64,000 bases of DNA from Sciurus carolinensis. Its lineage: Eukaryota > Chordata > Mammalia > Rodentia > Sciuridae. Both the position numbers and the translations under genes were made by a program. Location of the stretch: NCBI RefSeq assembly GCF_902686445.1, contig NC_062232.1:73735440-73799439 (forward strand), written 5' to 3'. How positions within the stretch are numbered: the stretch's first letter is position 1; each line of letters starts with the position of its first letter. Positions 12,063-24,171 of the stretch are shown here, piece after piece. The notes beneath the pieces were generated by a model that saw nothing but the letters and a program-made list of their open reading frames with translations, had not been told where the DNA came from and did not search any database.

Positions 12063-12165
12063 CAGGAAATTCAGATTCATAGACATGTTTAGTGCCATAT
12101 TATTAGTTATTGGAGGACCTGGGATTCAAGCCCAAGTTTTCCTTAACTCCAAAGTTCCCATTCTG
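12063..12165 (-). mobile_element. MIR SINE fragment
   Basis: Reverse MIR-like blocks: caggaaattcagattcatag, then ttggaggacctgggattcaa and gcccaagttttccttaactc. Short and diverged. Confidence 0.55.
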
Positions 12166-12420
12166 ATTTAACTGCATTTTATTTCTAACTATAAGAGAAC
12201 AAATTCCAAACACCTTTATGACCTCTCCTACTCAAATTTTCATATGATATGGTATATAGATTCTTCATATTTTCTCTTACATTTTAAATCAAAGAATCTG
12301 GAGAGGAAAGAAGTCTCCAATATGAATACAATTCCGTATCATACTTTTTAAAATTTAAAATCTCAGATCACACACACACAAATGTCTGGAATGTTTTTTT
12401 CCTAAATGAGTAAATATCAT

Positions 12421-12795
12421 GAGTCAGCCTATAGGTGAACTATATGTTGAGGGTCCAGGTAGTGTAAACAAACCAAGCATGCCTAAGCAATTCTGCCCAG
12501 CAACAGGTCTGAGACAAAGGACTGGGGGAATGGCAAGCTCCTGCACACAGCATGAGGCAAGGCAGCAGGAGTGGGCGAGCTCACATCACAGCTTTCTGGG
12601 ATGCATGACAGAACAAGGCCTCCCCTCAGCTCAAACTCAGCCTCAACAGCTGCAAAGACCTTCATTCCATGGCGATTCTTTACCATTACCTCAGTTTCTC
12701 TGTTCAGACTGTTTGGCTTACTTAGACCATGGTGTCAGTGACTGCTGTCAGATAAGATTGAGGAATGTTCCCTATAATAAACCTTTTTAAATTAA
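12421..12795 (+). other. GC-richer patch with polyadenylation-like end, unidentified
   Basis: About 370 bases clearly richer in G and C than their surroundings. They are open for 123 codons (12419-12790) and end in aatgttccctataataaacc, which contains an AATAAA signal. The translation is rich in Gln, Ser and His, shows no domain I recognise, and the start codon has no good context. It could be an unrecognised solo LTR, where AATAAA near the 3' end is usual, or a retrocopied exon. I do not claim a gene. Confidence 0.35.
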
Positions 12796-15235
12796 CCTCT
12801 TGGAGGTAAATTGTGAATATAAAAAATAACTTTCCTCCTCCAAAATATTATGTGATTTATCTTCATCTTTCTAAGTGCTGTAAGCTCTCTGCTATTGACC
12901 AACCAGAGGCAATTGCTCTTGTTCAAGTTGTACATAAGTATGAGAGAGTTTCTAGTTTTGATGAGTTAAGAAACTAAGGTATGGTAGTCTCCATATTTTT
13001 GCTTGTGTGCCTTCCTTCTGCGATGATGTTCTTATAAACATCCATGTGTGATTTTTAAATTCTAAATCTTTACATTTTAAAAATAACAAATTTCAGTCAT
13101 ATTATTCTAATTATATTCCCTCACCCTAGACGTTAGTTGCAAGTTTCTATTTGTTTTTTTATTGCTTTTAAAACTACTTTGACATCTGTACATAAACAAA
13201 AACACTGAGCCCATGAACCTTTCTCAAAATATTTATAATAAAAATCTATTGTCTTCTACTGAACTCAGTAAGCATACATGGAAATTTGTACCTTGAATTT
13301 GATGTGTATCACACAACCCAGGAACCTACAGAGACTAATCAATATTTATTGATAACATATTCAACATTTTATCATGTATTGTTTATTTTCATCTCTCCAA
13401 TTCTATATCATGTGAAATTCAAAGATCATATTCCTAAAACATTTTGTTAATATTCAGTATTTAGAAGGAGAGTGATGTTTCATCTACCACAGTTATATAT
13501 CTATTCACCACATTGTACATTGTTCAATGAAAAAATACTTGTGAAATAAACACTTTGAGATATATTGAAATAATGTACATGTGAGTCTTAAAATAAAATG
13601 AGTGTATTTGAGAACAGGATTGCCTTGGTTCTTGAGTGTGTGAAAATGATCACAAAAGTGTTTGTGCCTTTGTGCAAACTCCTGGCTCTACCACCAGGGA
13701 TATAATGAATTAATAAATCTGATTTGGAAATCAAAAACATGCATATTTTAAGAAGCCTTTCAGGTTAATTTTATGCCAGTGTAAATTCCATTATTTACCT
13801 TTCAGAAACAATGTATTTTATAACATAATTGATTCATATTAGTTGTAGATAGTATTAGATGACAAATATGTGAAACATAAATCACTTGAGAAATTGATGA
13901 GTAATGATTTTTGCCTCAGGTAAAACTGAAAGAACCCATCTCAATGAAGAACCCATATTTCTCAATATAATCAGATATCTTTTAAACTACAGACTCGGTT
14001 TTTCTAGTCCTTCTTGAATGCTTTAGCTGCTTCATTTTGGTTGAAGACATGATTATATTGATGTTCGGGTATTGCTACATTGGTTACATCTAGAATATAA
14101 CACCTTAGAATTTAGAAGAATGAATAAAATTACCTAGAGATTACTCTTATCCAAAAGCAAGCAGTTCATTTTAAAAATAGTCATGCACTTTATAAGCGGT
14201 ATTGATCATTTGTCATCAGTAGGATAAAGAGGACTATAGAAAAACATGACCTTACTTCTGTCCATGAACATTAGTGTCTATATAAGTCAGATAAATCAGG
14301 ACCATAGAGCTGAAAAATATAGCATAAGAAAAATTACTCAATTTTTTTCTTAGAATGTTTTTATTTTTTTTGTCAGCTTTTTCTTTTCCTTAACCCATTC
14401 CCTGCATCTATCTTTCATCTTTTTGCATTAGAAGTTAGGAGCTTCCATAATTGCTTGGATGTCTGCTTTACATGTCAACATATAAGACACTTCATGAATG
14501 TGGGAAATATATAAACATGAAATCAATAATGTTTATATGCCAGTAAAGTAGAATGAGGACAAAATTTCTGGATCAGAAAATAATGTGAAGAAAAGTAAAA
14601 GGTCAAAAGTAGTTACAGGGTAGAGACAAATGGGGCTAAATATCTTAGATCCAGATAAATTGTATTTATTTTAAAATATAAAACAACAACATTTGAATAC
14701 AACAAAACTGTTGTTCAGTAGATTTATATGTTTACAGAGGAATGTCGACTTTGTGTGGTTAGCTATTAATTTTTAAAAAATTTTTCTCTAAAATTTATTT
14801 GAACTATATCCTATAGTATTTCCCTCTTTGTTGAATATAAATGTTTGAAATTTTCTGTAACATTTCTAGCCAATTTAAGTTTTAAACATCAATTTCAAGA
14901 TTACAAAAACTCATTTCCTTGCCAACCTGCCACCAGCAGCTTGAACTGTCATCTGACTTTTAAAGGCAACCTTTCACTTTATGAGACCAAGTTTCTCCTG
15001 TGTGAGGAAGTACGAAGGAAGTAAGAAAAGGGGAAAGGAGTCTTATTTCTTGACTGGCACATTGTAATCATTTCACTGTAAATTATACCTACCTATACAT
15101 CAGTCATCAAAATGTTGACTCTGTTGTATGAGCTTTTTAAATAACCAGAGTTAGGAAAAAAATGTTTCTCACAACTACATTGATATTTCTCAAAGACTGG
15201 TAGATATTAATGACTGTCTCACTCCTGTCATTATT
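12796..15235. other. Anonymous AT-rich sequence
   Basis: About 2.4 kb without a recognisable gene, RNA or repeat. It has no open frame above 60 codons and no tandem structure. Confidence 0.5.
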
Positions 15236-15448
15236 ATTTTGGGGGTGCATATACTAGAGATTGAACTCAGGAGCACTTAACCACTGAGCCACATTCCTGG
15301 TCCTTTTTTGTATTTTATTTAGAGACAGGGTCTCACTGAGTTGCTTAGCACCTCACTAAATTGCTGAGACTGACTTTGAACTCCTGATTCTCCTGCCTCA
15401 GTCTCCAGAACCACTGGGATTACAGGTCTACATCACTGCACCCAGCTA
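15236..15448 (-). mobile_element. Composite B1/ID-type SINE
   Basis: ID-like part (gaactcaggagcacttaacc) then B1-like part ending in tcactgcacccagct. An attattttt stretch on either side may be the target duplication. Confidence 0.88.
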
Positions 15449-15577
15449 TTATTTTTCTTATACAAATTGGGAAGACAGAATTTGGAGTTAGTGGTTAGTG
15501 CCAGTATAGCAGGTCCTGTGACTTCTGAAACACTGAGGAAAAGTGGTTAGCCTCAAATGACAGTTCTCTGCACAGCA

Positions 15578-15765
15578 GTAGTTTGCAAAGTGTGCTTTCT
15601 GGACAGATTTTATCAGCACAGCCTGGGAACTTGTGAAAAATGACATTTCTTAAGACTTTTCCCAGATGAATTGAGTTAGAACTTTGAGATGGGACCTAGC
15701 AATATGTATTTTAGCAAACCCCAAAGGTAATTCAGATGCATGATTTTTGGAAACCACTGCTTTGG
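15578..15765 (+). mobile_element. MER5A-like hAT-Charlie DNA transposon fossil
   Basis: The ends are short inverted repeats: cagtagtttgcaaagtg at the left and ggaaaccactg at the right. Between them lie agcctgggaacttgtgaaaa, tgggacctagcaatatgtat and gtaattcagatgcatgattt, the classic order of MER5A. It is non-autonomous and has no coding capacity. The 8 bases flanking each end do not match, so the target duplication has decayed or the ends are trimmed. Confidence 0.85.
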
Positions 15766-16445
15766 AATGTTAGATGTTTAGCACTACTGCTTACTTGAGT
15801 TATAGTTCTTAGTTAATAATGTACAGGAAACAGTAAGTCCATTCAACATTTTACGTATATACAAACAGACATATACCTCACAGAATAACAAAGAATCAGA
15901 TTATTTTAAGGTGCAAAACAGCTCATGATACTAATAATTATTTCTTTTTGATGTGTTCTATTGAATGGACTAAGGAAATTGATATGATTGAATTCATTGC
16001 TATTTGGCCTCCTGAAGTCACCCTTGCCCTACTATAACATAAAAATACTTTTTCTTATATCTATAAACATCATTTCATTATTACCATCAAAGAACAAGTT
16101 GAATAAAGACCTGGCCTCGTTTTCTTAGTAAAAGTGTCCTTCAAATTCTTTCAAATTTGTAATTGAATTAAACAAGAACACAAGATCATGTCCCATGGGA
16201 CTACTATAGAATTGCTTTTTCAGTTTTATTTTGACATTTTTCAATCAAGACAATGAAGACTTATAAGAATAATTCCTATGAAATTTATGATGCATAAACA
16301 TTGAATTTACATAGACATTTCAATTTTAATTAATACATGCAATTAAGAAATAATGATTTTATAAATGAGATTTTCCTATGATCTTAAACAAAATTATAGC
16401 CCATTTTTAACAATATTTATTAACAAATATAGAAAATTCTCAATT
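15766..16445. other. Anonymous AT-rich sequence
   Basis: Nothing recognised in this stretch. Confidence 0.5.
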
Positions 16446-17001
16446 ACTTAGTGTCATCTTTTTTTTTTTATTGTAAACAAATGGGATACATGTTGTTTCT
16501 CTGTCTGTACATGGCATAAAGGCATACCATTTGTGTAATCATAAATTTACATAGGGTAATGTTCTTTGATTCATTCTGCCATTTTTTCCCTTCCCCCCCT
16601 CCCCTCCCACCCCTCCCCTCCATCTATACAGTCCTTCCTTCCTCCATTCCTGCCCCCCTCCCTAAACCCAACTCCAACCCCAACACTAACCCTTCCCACC
16701 CCCCATTATGTGTCATCATCCACTTATTAGCGATATCATTCTTCCTTTGGTTTTTTGAGATTGGCTTATCTCACTTAGCATGATATTCTCCAGTTTCATC
16801 CATTTGCCTGCAAATGCCATAATTTTATCATTCTTTATGGCTGAGTAATATTCCATTGTATATATATACCACATTTTCTTTATCCATTCATCAATTGAAG
16901 GACATCTAGGTTGGTTCCACAATCTGACTATTGTGAACTGAGCAGCTATGAACATTGATGTGGCTGTACCCCTGTACTATGCTGAACTTAGTGCCATCTT
17001 T
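16446..17001 (-). mobile_element. Young 5'-truncated L1 with target-site duplication
   Basis: The L1 copy occupies about 16462-16985. A T tract (A-tail) at the left is followed by reversed 3'UTR. This contains a long C-rich run at 16590-16700, the complement of the purine-rich 3'UTR tract. Then comes the ORF2 C-terminus, open at 16716-16955 for 79 codons and ending in the WIKKMWYIYTMEYYSAIKND region. A 16-base duplication, acttagtgtcatcttt on the left and acttagtgccatcttt on the right, flanks it with one mismatch. That is the hallmark of target-primed reverse transcription. Only about 0.5 kb of the element was inserted. Confidence 0.9.
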
Positions 17002-17699
17002 ATCTAAATAAAATAAATCCTCTTAGATACATTGTTTTAACTTTGATTGATAGAAAGTACTAAGTCCTCTCTCTGGTTCATGACTTTTTTCCTGCCCCTT
17101 TGGACACAAAAATTTTCCCACGCATGGATTTGATACCTACCATCAGTCTCGTTGGAGGTTTCACCACTTCTCCCCATTTTACTATTGTGCTAGTGAAAAG
17201 ATACCATTCTTTTATGAATTGCTTCATATCATTTGGCTAAAATTTAGAGCCTTTGAATAATTGAGGATTTTGGTCAGTTATACAACAGATACTTAAAATT
17301 ATATTTAGTAGTCAAACATATGAGGGTTTTCTAATGATAAATTACAGATTTCTACAATAATTGCTTGTGTTCAAATAGCATATTTGATATTATTATAATT
17401 AAATTATGTAAGGAAGTCAGAAATCTAATCTCTTTATTCTCCTTCTTTCTCCAATCAATTTTGTCTCTCTCTACTGCTTTCAGGACAATTTCTTGTGGGC
17501 TACAAAGCAGTTAATCTGTTCTTTTTGTAGCTATGTCTAATTTTCTGATAAAACTGCCCTGTATCTCCTAATTAATTTTGTCATTTTTTTAGTTTCAGAA
17601 ACATATTTTGTTCTTTTTTGGAAAGAAAAAAACCTCTACCATTTCTTGTTTCTAACTTACTGATAAAATTGTCAGATTTTCATTCTATTTTTTAAAACA
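17002..17699. other. Anonymous sequence
   Basis: No gene or clear repeat. Parts could be very diverged L1, but I cannot align them. Confidence 0.4.
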
Positions 17700-18069
17700 T
17701 TGTAAGCATGATTGTTTATACATCCCCATTAGTAAGCATAACTATAGTATGGTGGAAATGGGCCTTCTTATCTCATTCCTGATTTTAAAAAACTGTATCA
17801 GTTTTTCCCCCATTTACTATGGTATTGGCTTTTGGTTTATGATTTATAGCTTTTATTATGTTGTGTGTTGTGGTAATATCTTTCTATGTCTAGTTTCTTC
17901 AGGGTTTTATTATGAAGGGATGTTAAATTTTGTCAAAGGATTTTCCTACATATACTGATTTAATCACATGACTTTTGTCCTTGATTCTATTGGCATGATC
18001 GTATGATTTTTGTCCTTTACTCTATTTATGCAGTATATTATGTTTATTGATTTTCATGTGGTGAACCAT
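17700..18069 (-). mobile_element. Old L1 ORF2 fragment, left half
   Basis: Reverse ORF2 blocks of the reverse-transcriptase region: tatggtggaaatgggccttc, then attatgaagggatgttaaat, then ttattgattttcatgtggtg and gaacca. The L1 breaks at the class II retrovirus and resumes at about 25677 with aacttgcatacctggaatga, exactly the next expected block. So the retrovirus lies inside this L1. Confidence 0.8.
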
Positions 18070-18627
18070 TGCCTGGCCAGACCAGCTGAGCCCTGGGCAC
18101 AACAAATGAAACATGCAGAGACAAAGTTGTTCTGAAGTGGGGTGTCAGGGGACTTCATGCAAGATGAAGTGAAGTCCTTGGCTGACCAGATCCTTCTTTT
18201 ATTAGGAGGAATGGACAATAATGTGTTCACATGGAACTAGAGATAATATGAACAAGGGTACATGTACTCAGGAACACAGAACCAGAGATATAATTAAAAG
18301 TAACTATGTTGTGTCCAACTACAACTAAAAAAATTTTAAAAAGTAAAAGTAATTATGAATGCTGAGTTGCTTGAATTTATTATTTCAGCAAGCAGTTATC
18401 CATGCCAACAGTCAGGAACTCTAGATAAAATTAAAAAGGAATGATCACAATATTTTTGTAAATAGCTGAGGGGAGCAATCTGTGTTTCCTTTTCTCTCCC
18501 AAGACTCAGTCAGTCTTTAGACAGAACATTCTATTTTCAAGATATTCTGATTCCAAAGGTCAGCAGTTTTCTGTCTCTCTGATCAAGGGGACCCAAGCAA
18601 CCTCTATGAAGACCAAAGGCATCCACA
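18070..18627 (-). mobile_element. 3' LTR of class II (beta-like) endogenous retrovirus
   Basis: The plus strand starts tgcctggccagaccagc and ends ggcatccaca, the inverted TG...CA ends. It recurs in shorter form at 25271-25676. Shared blocks include ttcttttattaggaggaatg, attatttcagcaagcagtt and gatattctgattccaa. A polypurine tract follows on the minus strand (complement at about 18628-18652). A short ID-SINE tail has inserted at 18309-18343. The flanking bases aaccat (left) and aaccaa (right of the other LTR) are the likely 6-base target duplication, typical of class II elements. Confidence 0.88.
18309..18343 (+). mobile_element. Extremely 5'-truncated ID SINE (tail only)
   Basis: Thirty-five bases starting ttgtgtccaactacaac and ending in an A-rich run. 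They match the 3' tail of the ID-type SINEs at 27980-28119 and 38919-39029. They are bracketed by taaaagtaactatg (18295-18308) and taaaagtaattatg (18344-18357), a 14-base duplication with one mismatch. The sister LTR has the empty site at about 25394-25407. Confidence 0.85.
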
Positions 18628-18652
18628 ACTCCCCATTTCTTTTTCTTTTAAA
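18628..18652 (-). other. Polypurine tract of class II retrovirus
   Basis: On the minus strand this reads as a run of A and G ending in tggggagt, directly before the TGTGGAT start of the 3' LTR. That is the position where plus-strand synthesis is primed. Confidence 0.7.
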
Positions 18653-20690
18653 AGTTGTTGAGTGAATCACACCTGGTGGTGTCTCTAATGTCTTGGGCAG
18701 TATTCATTAGGACTTTATAGACCAAACAGAGAAGACAAAAGACATAAATTAGGATTATGACAAAGACTACCATTCCCCAGTGGGCGCCTATAAGCCATCA
18801 TCAGGGGTTCAACATGCCTAGGGGTTGTAAAGTTTGAAATACCTGATTGGTGGAGATTTGTTGTAGAGAGGCCAGAATGATGGCCTGAATTTGATTTTGG
18901 AGGCAGACAATATCCATAGGAACATTATCTTTGAGGGAACCAAGCAGGTGTTTTTTAAAATTTTCCCAGGTGTGAACTGATTTGTTCCTTGTTTGGGGGT
19001 AACACCCACATATTTGTATTGCCAATCAAAAGTAAGGGTAACTTGGAAGATTGTAGCAACAACTCAGTATCCAAAAAACTCAATTTGGGGGCTGCAGTGG
19101 ATGGAGTTGAGAGAGAAGTTTATATCATGTTGCACTGTAAAATCTTGGGTAAGATTTTGTACAACTGTTTTTACATAGTATGCAGTCTGAACTGACTGAC
19201 TGATGGCTATAGTCACAGTAGTAATGTAAGCAAGGATCAGTCTGGAGGCAACTATGGCTGTGATAAGTGTGTCTAGGAAGTATTTGGGTTGATACCAATC
19301 GCTGCAAGGTCTGTTTTCACATAGATGGGACTCGGGAATCCCCCCAGGACTGTCTAGTTAATGTGAAGAAAAGCATGAGTCTTCTTCCAAAGAACTAAGA
19401 AAGATTCAGGCATGACATTATGTGTTTTAATGCAGGCCACATATGTGAAGTTGCTATAAGCAATGTTAAATAGTTTTTCTTGTGGGCAATCTGGAGAGGG
19501 TCTGACAGAAACACATGTGGATGCATAGTGAAATCTTTACCATGTCTATAAAGTTTGAGTGGAAAGACAGGGTAGAAATATTTGAGTATCTAGCATAGGA
19601 GCCTCTCCATACTCCAAGTGGAAAGAAAGGGAAGTCCAATCTCCACATAGTAACCTGAGTGGGCCCTCCTTCCAGAACCAGTTTGAGAGAGGCCTCCTTC
19701 ACCTACTATTATGGAGTCATTGCTATATACAATTGGATCAGAGAAATTGGAGGTGTGGATGAAAAGGGAGTGGTTGTGCCAATCTTGGAGATACTTCTGG
19801 GATCTCCTAATAAACAATTAGGTGCCAGAAATGTTAATAACATGACCAATGGGGCCTCAGCCATCTTCCCAATTGAACTCAGAAATCTCAGTGGGCAGGT
19901 CTTCGTCAGAGTGGCAGAGGAGTTGCTAGGGTTGAGAGTGTTTAGTGATCTGATTGGAATGTTGGTAGCTGCCAAGTCAGAGGACCTCCAGGCCATTGTT
20001 ACCAGACTGGAGGTGCATCCACAACTGATTCATAGGGGTTAAACAGTAAGGGTCATGACCCATACATAGGGGAAGGTGTGAGGACCATGGAGTTAGGTTG
20101 GTGACTAAAAGGGTGGTAAAATCATTTATTAGAGAGGGTTCTACACTTCCCAGCTGGAAGGTAGCTTTATTAAAAACAAGGAAGGGGGAATTCAACCAAG
20201 TGATTGACTAACACAGAGGTAGATCTTAAAAGATGACCAAGGTATGGCAGCCTGTGCTATGGGAAGCAAATTAGCTATTATCACATAGCTGACAATAGCC
20301 TTCGTGTCTAGGAAGAGGTATTTAGAGATTTTTTTTGTTGATCCATAAGGGACAGGATTTCTTCCACCTTTTGGTTTAGCTTCTTCAGGTTCCCCCAAAT
20401 CACTAGTGGACTCTGTGTTGTCCCAAGTAGGAGGAATGGGAGAGAGCCCTTTGGTTCCTTGAGATAAGGGTTCTGGAACTGGAGGATCGAGTTGTTCCCT
20501 CTGTCAGTCACAGAAAGGTATCACCTAAGGTGCCAGAAGCTACCAAGGTCTTTCCTGCAATGTCAAAAAAGCATACCTTCATCCCCACATTAGTAAGGGG
20601 ACAGAGCAAATCTGGTGTGTGGGTCTTTTTAAAGCACCTAAGGATACTCTTTAGGTGGGAGCATCGACCCCAATGACATTCAGCAGAGGT
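18653..20690 (-). pseudogene. env: Betaretrovirus-like envelope remnant
   Basis: Several minus-strand open pieces line up in the right order for envelope but in different frames. 20308-20511 contains a PLVIWGNLKKLNQK segment, like the start of mature envelope in beta-like elements. 19709-19996 and 19466-19702 are surface-subunit pieces. A SNFTYVAC stretch lies near 19440-19465. 18801-19025 reads as the heptad-bearing transmembrane ectodomain followed by its end. Many stops and frameshifts show it is dead. Assignment rests on order, position between integrase and the 3' LTR, and by-eye similarity. Confidence 0.65.
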
Positions 20691-20699
20691 GCAGCCTTG

Positions 20700-20772
20700 G
20701 TCATTGACATTGAATACCTTATATATCTTATATATATATATCTTATATATATCTAAGACCTTATATATCTCC
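20700..20772. repeat. AT-rich simple repeat (TATATC-like)
   Basis: Imperfect repeats of ttatatatc between the envelope and integrase remnants of the class II provirus. Confidence 0.85.
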
Positions 20773-20774
20773 CC

Positions 20775-21240
20775 CTTCTTATTTTTGTAATGTGTTTGAG
20801 GATGGTGTGGGCATGCTCAATAAGAGCTTGTTCTTGAGGGTTGTAGGGAATACCAGTGTGATGAATTGTATTCCACATTTTGTAGAAATCTCAGAATCAG
20901 GCACTGGTGTAAGCAGGGCCATTGTCAGTTTTAATCTGTTTGGGGATTTTTAAGTAGGTAAAATAACTGAGTTAGTGGCAGATGACATATAAGGCCATCT
21001 CCTCTTTGTGGGCAGTAGCTTGGAGAACATGAAAATGGGTTTCAATTTTGATGTGTACAAATGAAAAAGGTCTGAATTGTAGGATGTGAATAACTTCCAT
21101 TTGTCAATTTTGTTGGCTTTGAGCCAACAAAATAAGAAGGTGGCTCCCCAGTGGGAGGACCAGCCTAGGTCCCCTGATGACAAATGGGGCACTGTTGAAT
21201 TTAATTTATCCCTCTAGTAACTGCTGTAGCATTGAAACTG
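20775..21240 (-). pseudogene. pol: Betaretrovirus-like integrase remnant (pol 3' end)
   Basis: Reading the minus strand across a few stops gives, in order, a VHIKIETHFHVLQATAHKEE segment, then IKTDNGPAYTS, then HHTGIPYNPQEQALIEHAH. The second and third segments match the conserved core of retroviral integrases: the DNGPAY block with a catalytic Asp, and the GIPYNPQ...IE block with the catalytic Glu. Part of the zinc-binding N-terminal region may be at 21180-21240. Stops and a frameshift break the frame. Upstream reverse transcriptase is not recognisable beyond 21240. Confidence 0.8.
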
Positions 21241-22292
21241 ATGGGGAGCTCAGGATGAAACCCATCTACAGCAGTTCAATAAGGTGAATTTGGAGCATGT
21301 GTCAAGTATCTTTTGGCATTTTGGTGGACTGAATATTTTTTGTTATGGGTTGATTGTTCTTGAGGTATATACAGTCGATGTATTTTTTTAATTGTGCGTG
21401 TGTGTACATAACATATATTGTTTTAGGACTGATGAGTGTGTAAAAAGATATTTTACCTACATATCCAGTTAGGACAATTTGTTAATCATTATCTGGGGTT
21501 ATCAGAAAATCAAGTTGAGTGCTAGTTATTGCTGGATAGATAAAACCAGGATCTTTGTCAAATATGGCTTGACATTTTTGCCTTTTAAAATTGTGTGCCT
21601 TTTGAAAATTATCTAAAATAACAGTTGTTTGTATAACCAGAGTTGTATGAATGTCAATTCCTTTAAGACTAGTCCTAAATAAAGACTAACAGACATGAAA
21701 ATTATCTTGATATATAAAAGTAGATTCATGTTTTAAGAAATCCTTGTTACTTCAACACATAGATAATTACGTTGATTTTAGGTATGCATATTAAAATTTG
21801 ACCTTAGAAATCACCTTAGATAACTTTGTGTAAATTGTAGCCAACTTAATTGCATACAAATATTTTTTGAGATTCATCCTCCACAAATTTCTGTAACTTA
21901 AACACTCTGAAACTTATTTACTTTAACATAAAAAATACTCTCTCCTAAAGAAACATTTCCTTTTCTTTCTAATTTTTATATTAAAATATATTTTATATCT
22001 GTAATATTCTTATATTTCTCTTCTAGTTGTTCATCTCTTTTTAAGTTTGTTTTGAAATGATCTTTAAAAAATTTCTGAATTTAAAAAATTACTTCATTTT
22101 AATAAGATGAAATACTTTGTTATGTACAATAATTTAATTGAAATACAGCTTAAACCTTTTGTACTTTTTGTATATAGAATGACAACTGTTAATTTTAACT
22201 CTTAGTAAACTTACTGGGGTAAAAATAATCATTTAATTATATGCAATTTTTATTAATTTGCCTTAAAGTTGCTGTTAAAATATTTGGGTTTA

Positions 22293-22510
22293 AGGCAGAT
22301 GTGGTCGTGCAAGCCTATAATCCCAGGGGTTTGGGAGGCTAAGACAGGAGAATTGCAAGTTCAAAGCCAGTCTAAGAAAAAGTGAGGCACTGAGGAACTC
22401 AGGGAGACCCTGTTTCTAAAAAAAAAAAAATACAAAAAAGGGCTGGGGATGTGGTTCAGTGGTCAAGTACCCCTGAGTTCAATCCCTAGTACCAAAAAAA
22501 AAAAAAAAAA
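22293..22510 (+). mobile_element. Composite B1/ID-type SINE
   Basis: It starts with a B1-like part (gcaagcctataatcccagg), has an internal A run at about 22418-22430, then the ID-like part ggctggggatgtggttcagt, and ends in a 17-base A tail. This is a good example of the composite structure. Confidence 0.92.
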
Positions 22511-23039
22511 TGGGGGGTTAAATAAATATGTACCCATAATGGGAGGTTAGGATTCAATTGAAAAAGGTCTGGGGGCAGTTTCTTTGTTTGTTTGTTTTGT
22601 TTGTTTTATATAAAACAATACAGGTAAGTAGAAATATAACAATCAGCTTGTTTTTAGTGAAGACCCAGAAACAAAGCCATTTTAAATTTACTTTTTATTT
22701 ACCAACAATTATAAAAACACCTTAAACAAACCCCAAAATATGGTGTCTTATAGAACTTAAGATTCCAAGAGTACTTTATTGTAAATTTAGTAGTAGATGT
22801 TTTAATATTTTTACTTTGCAAATTGATCAGTGTTTTTAATAAACATATTAAGAAAGATTAATCCCATTTATGTTAAATTTAATTTATTCACTTTAGTTGT
22901 TAATGTTGTTACCCATGAAAACCATGGTATCAGACATGTCTAGTTAACATTTTAATTCAGTTATTGTCAAAGTAAAATTAAAGGATGCTGTACTTTAAAT
23001 ACTTTGTAGATACTGTGTCTGTTTTGCTTTACTTGTTTA

Positions 23040-23195
23040 TTTATTTATTTATTGTAAACAAATGGGATACATGTTGTTTCTCTGTTTGTACATGAAGTAG
23101 AGGCATACCATTTGTGTAATCATACATTTACATAGGGTAATGGTGTTTGATTCAGTCTGTTTTTTTTTCCTTCCCCCCACCCCTCCCTGCTTTTT
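23040..23195 (-). mobile_element. L1 3'UTR fragment
   Basis: It is closely similar to the young L1 3' end at 16.47-16.62 kb: ttgtaaacaaatgggataca, a cataccatttgtgtaatcat block, and a C-rich end. No ORF2 is included, so it is a very short 5'-truncated copy. Confidence 0.85.
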
Positions 23196-24010
23196 GATTG
23201 ACTAGCCATTTAGAAAAATGAGTAGATTAGTCATTACAAAAATATTTTTCTTTTTATCTTTTTAACCAATTTAAATCATGTGACTTGAAAGGCATTTGGA
23301 TGCATTTTTTTAAACTTATTAGTGATCATTTATGTCAATTTTGGTACCAAGTATGATTTACAGACACAAGTACCTAGCAATGCACAGTTGTGCATGCACA
23401 TACATAAAATCAATAGGAAACAAAGATTTTTATAGTCCTTTGTTAAGTATTAGATTTCCATAGGCAGGACGCAAAAGAGTTACAGATGTTTAATTGTATA
23501 GACTGTAGGATTTAAACTTTTAGAAATTAAAATAGAGTTTGGTAACAGATGTTTTAATGTGACTCAGATATAGGACCGGCTAGTACAGTTGTGGATGTTA
23601 GGAGTAGTCTGTCATTCATGTTGGACACTTGTCCTTCATAGGGGCAGATTTACTTCCATCGTCTTATTTATTTATTTATTTCAGTACTCTTTAAATGAGA
23701 AAAGTCGTTTTTAGTGTATTTACAGTTAACCCCTGAACAACCGACCTCTGAATGAAAACAGTGGGGGAAAAATGAGGGCCTGAAACTTCATATAGACAAA
23801 ACCAGACTAACTGGTGTAAGACAAAAGGTGAATTTATCAAAAAAAAACCTTGAGTTTTGAATTAGACAAAGACTTTGAGAAGAAAAAAAAATGACATAGC
23901 TGTAACTACTCTATTAAAGGAGCACATGAAACATGTTTATCAGACCAGAGAGCACTTTCAGATCAGATTAGTCAGCACAGATATTTAAAGAATTCAGAAG
24001 CCCATTATGT

Positions 24011-24012
24011 CT

Positions 24013-24080
<68 letters not shown>

Positions 24081-24099
24081 TCCTTCCTTCCTTCTTTCT

Positions 24100-24171
<72 letters not shown>
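24011..24171 (+). repeat. (TTTC)n microsatellite
   Basis: About 160 bases of TTTC units with a TTCC-containing interruption near 24081-24100. On the other strand it is a GAAA purine tract. It could be the expanded tail of an old retroposon, and is likely to vary in length. Confidence 0.97.

Noticed and set aside
12419..12790. 123-codon open frame as a gene
   Set aside because: Composition follows the GC-rich patch, with no recognised domain or splice context. Kept only as an unidentified patch.
19659..20042. 127-codon plus-strand open frame, the longest in the window
   Set aside because: It is antisense to the envelope remnant of the minus-strand provirus. Its openness is a by-product of that coding sequence.
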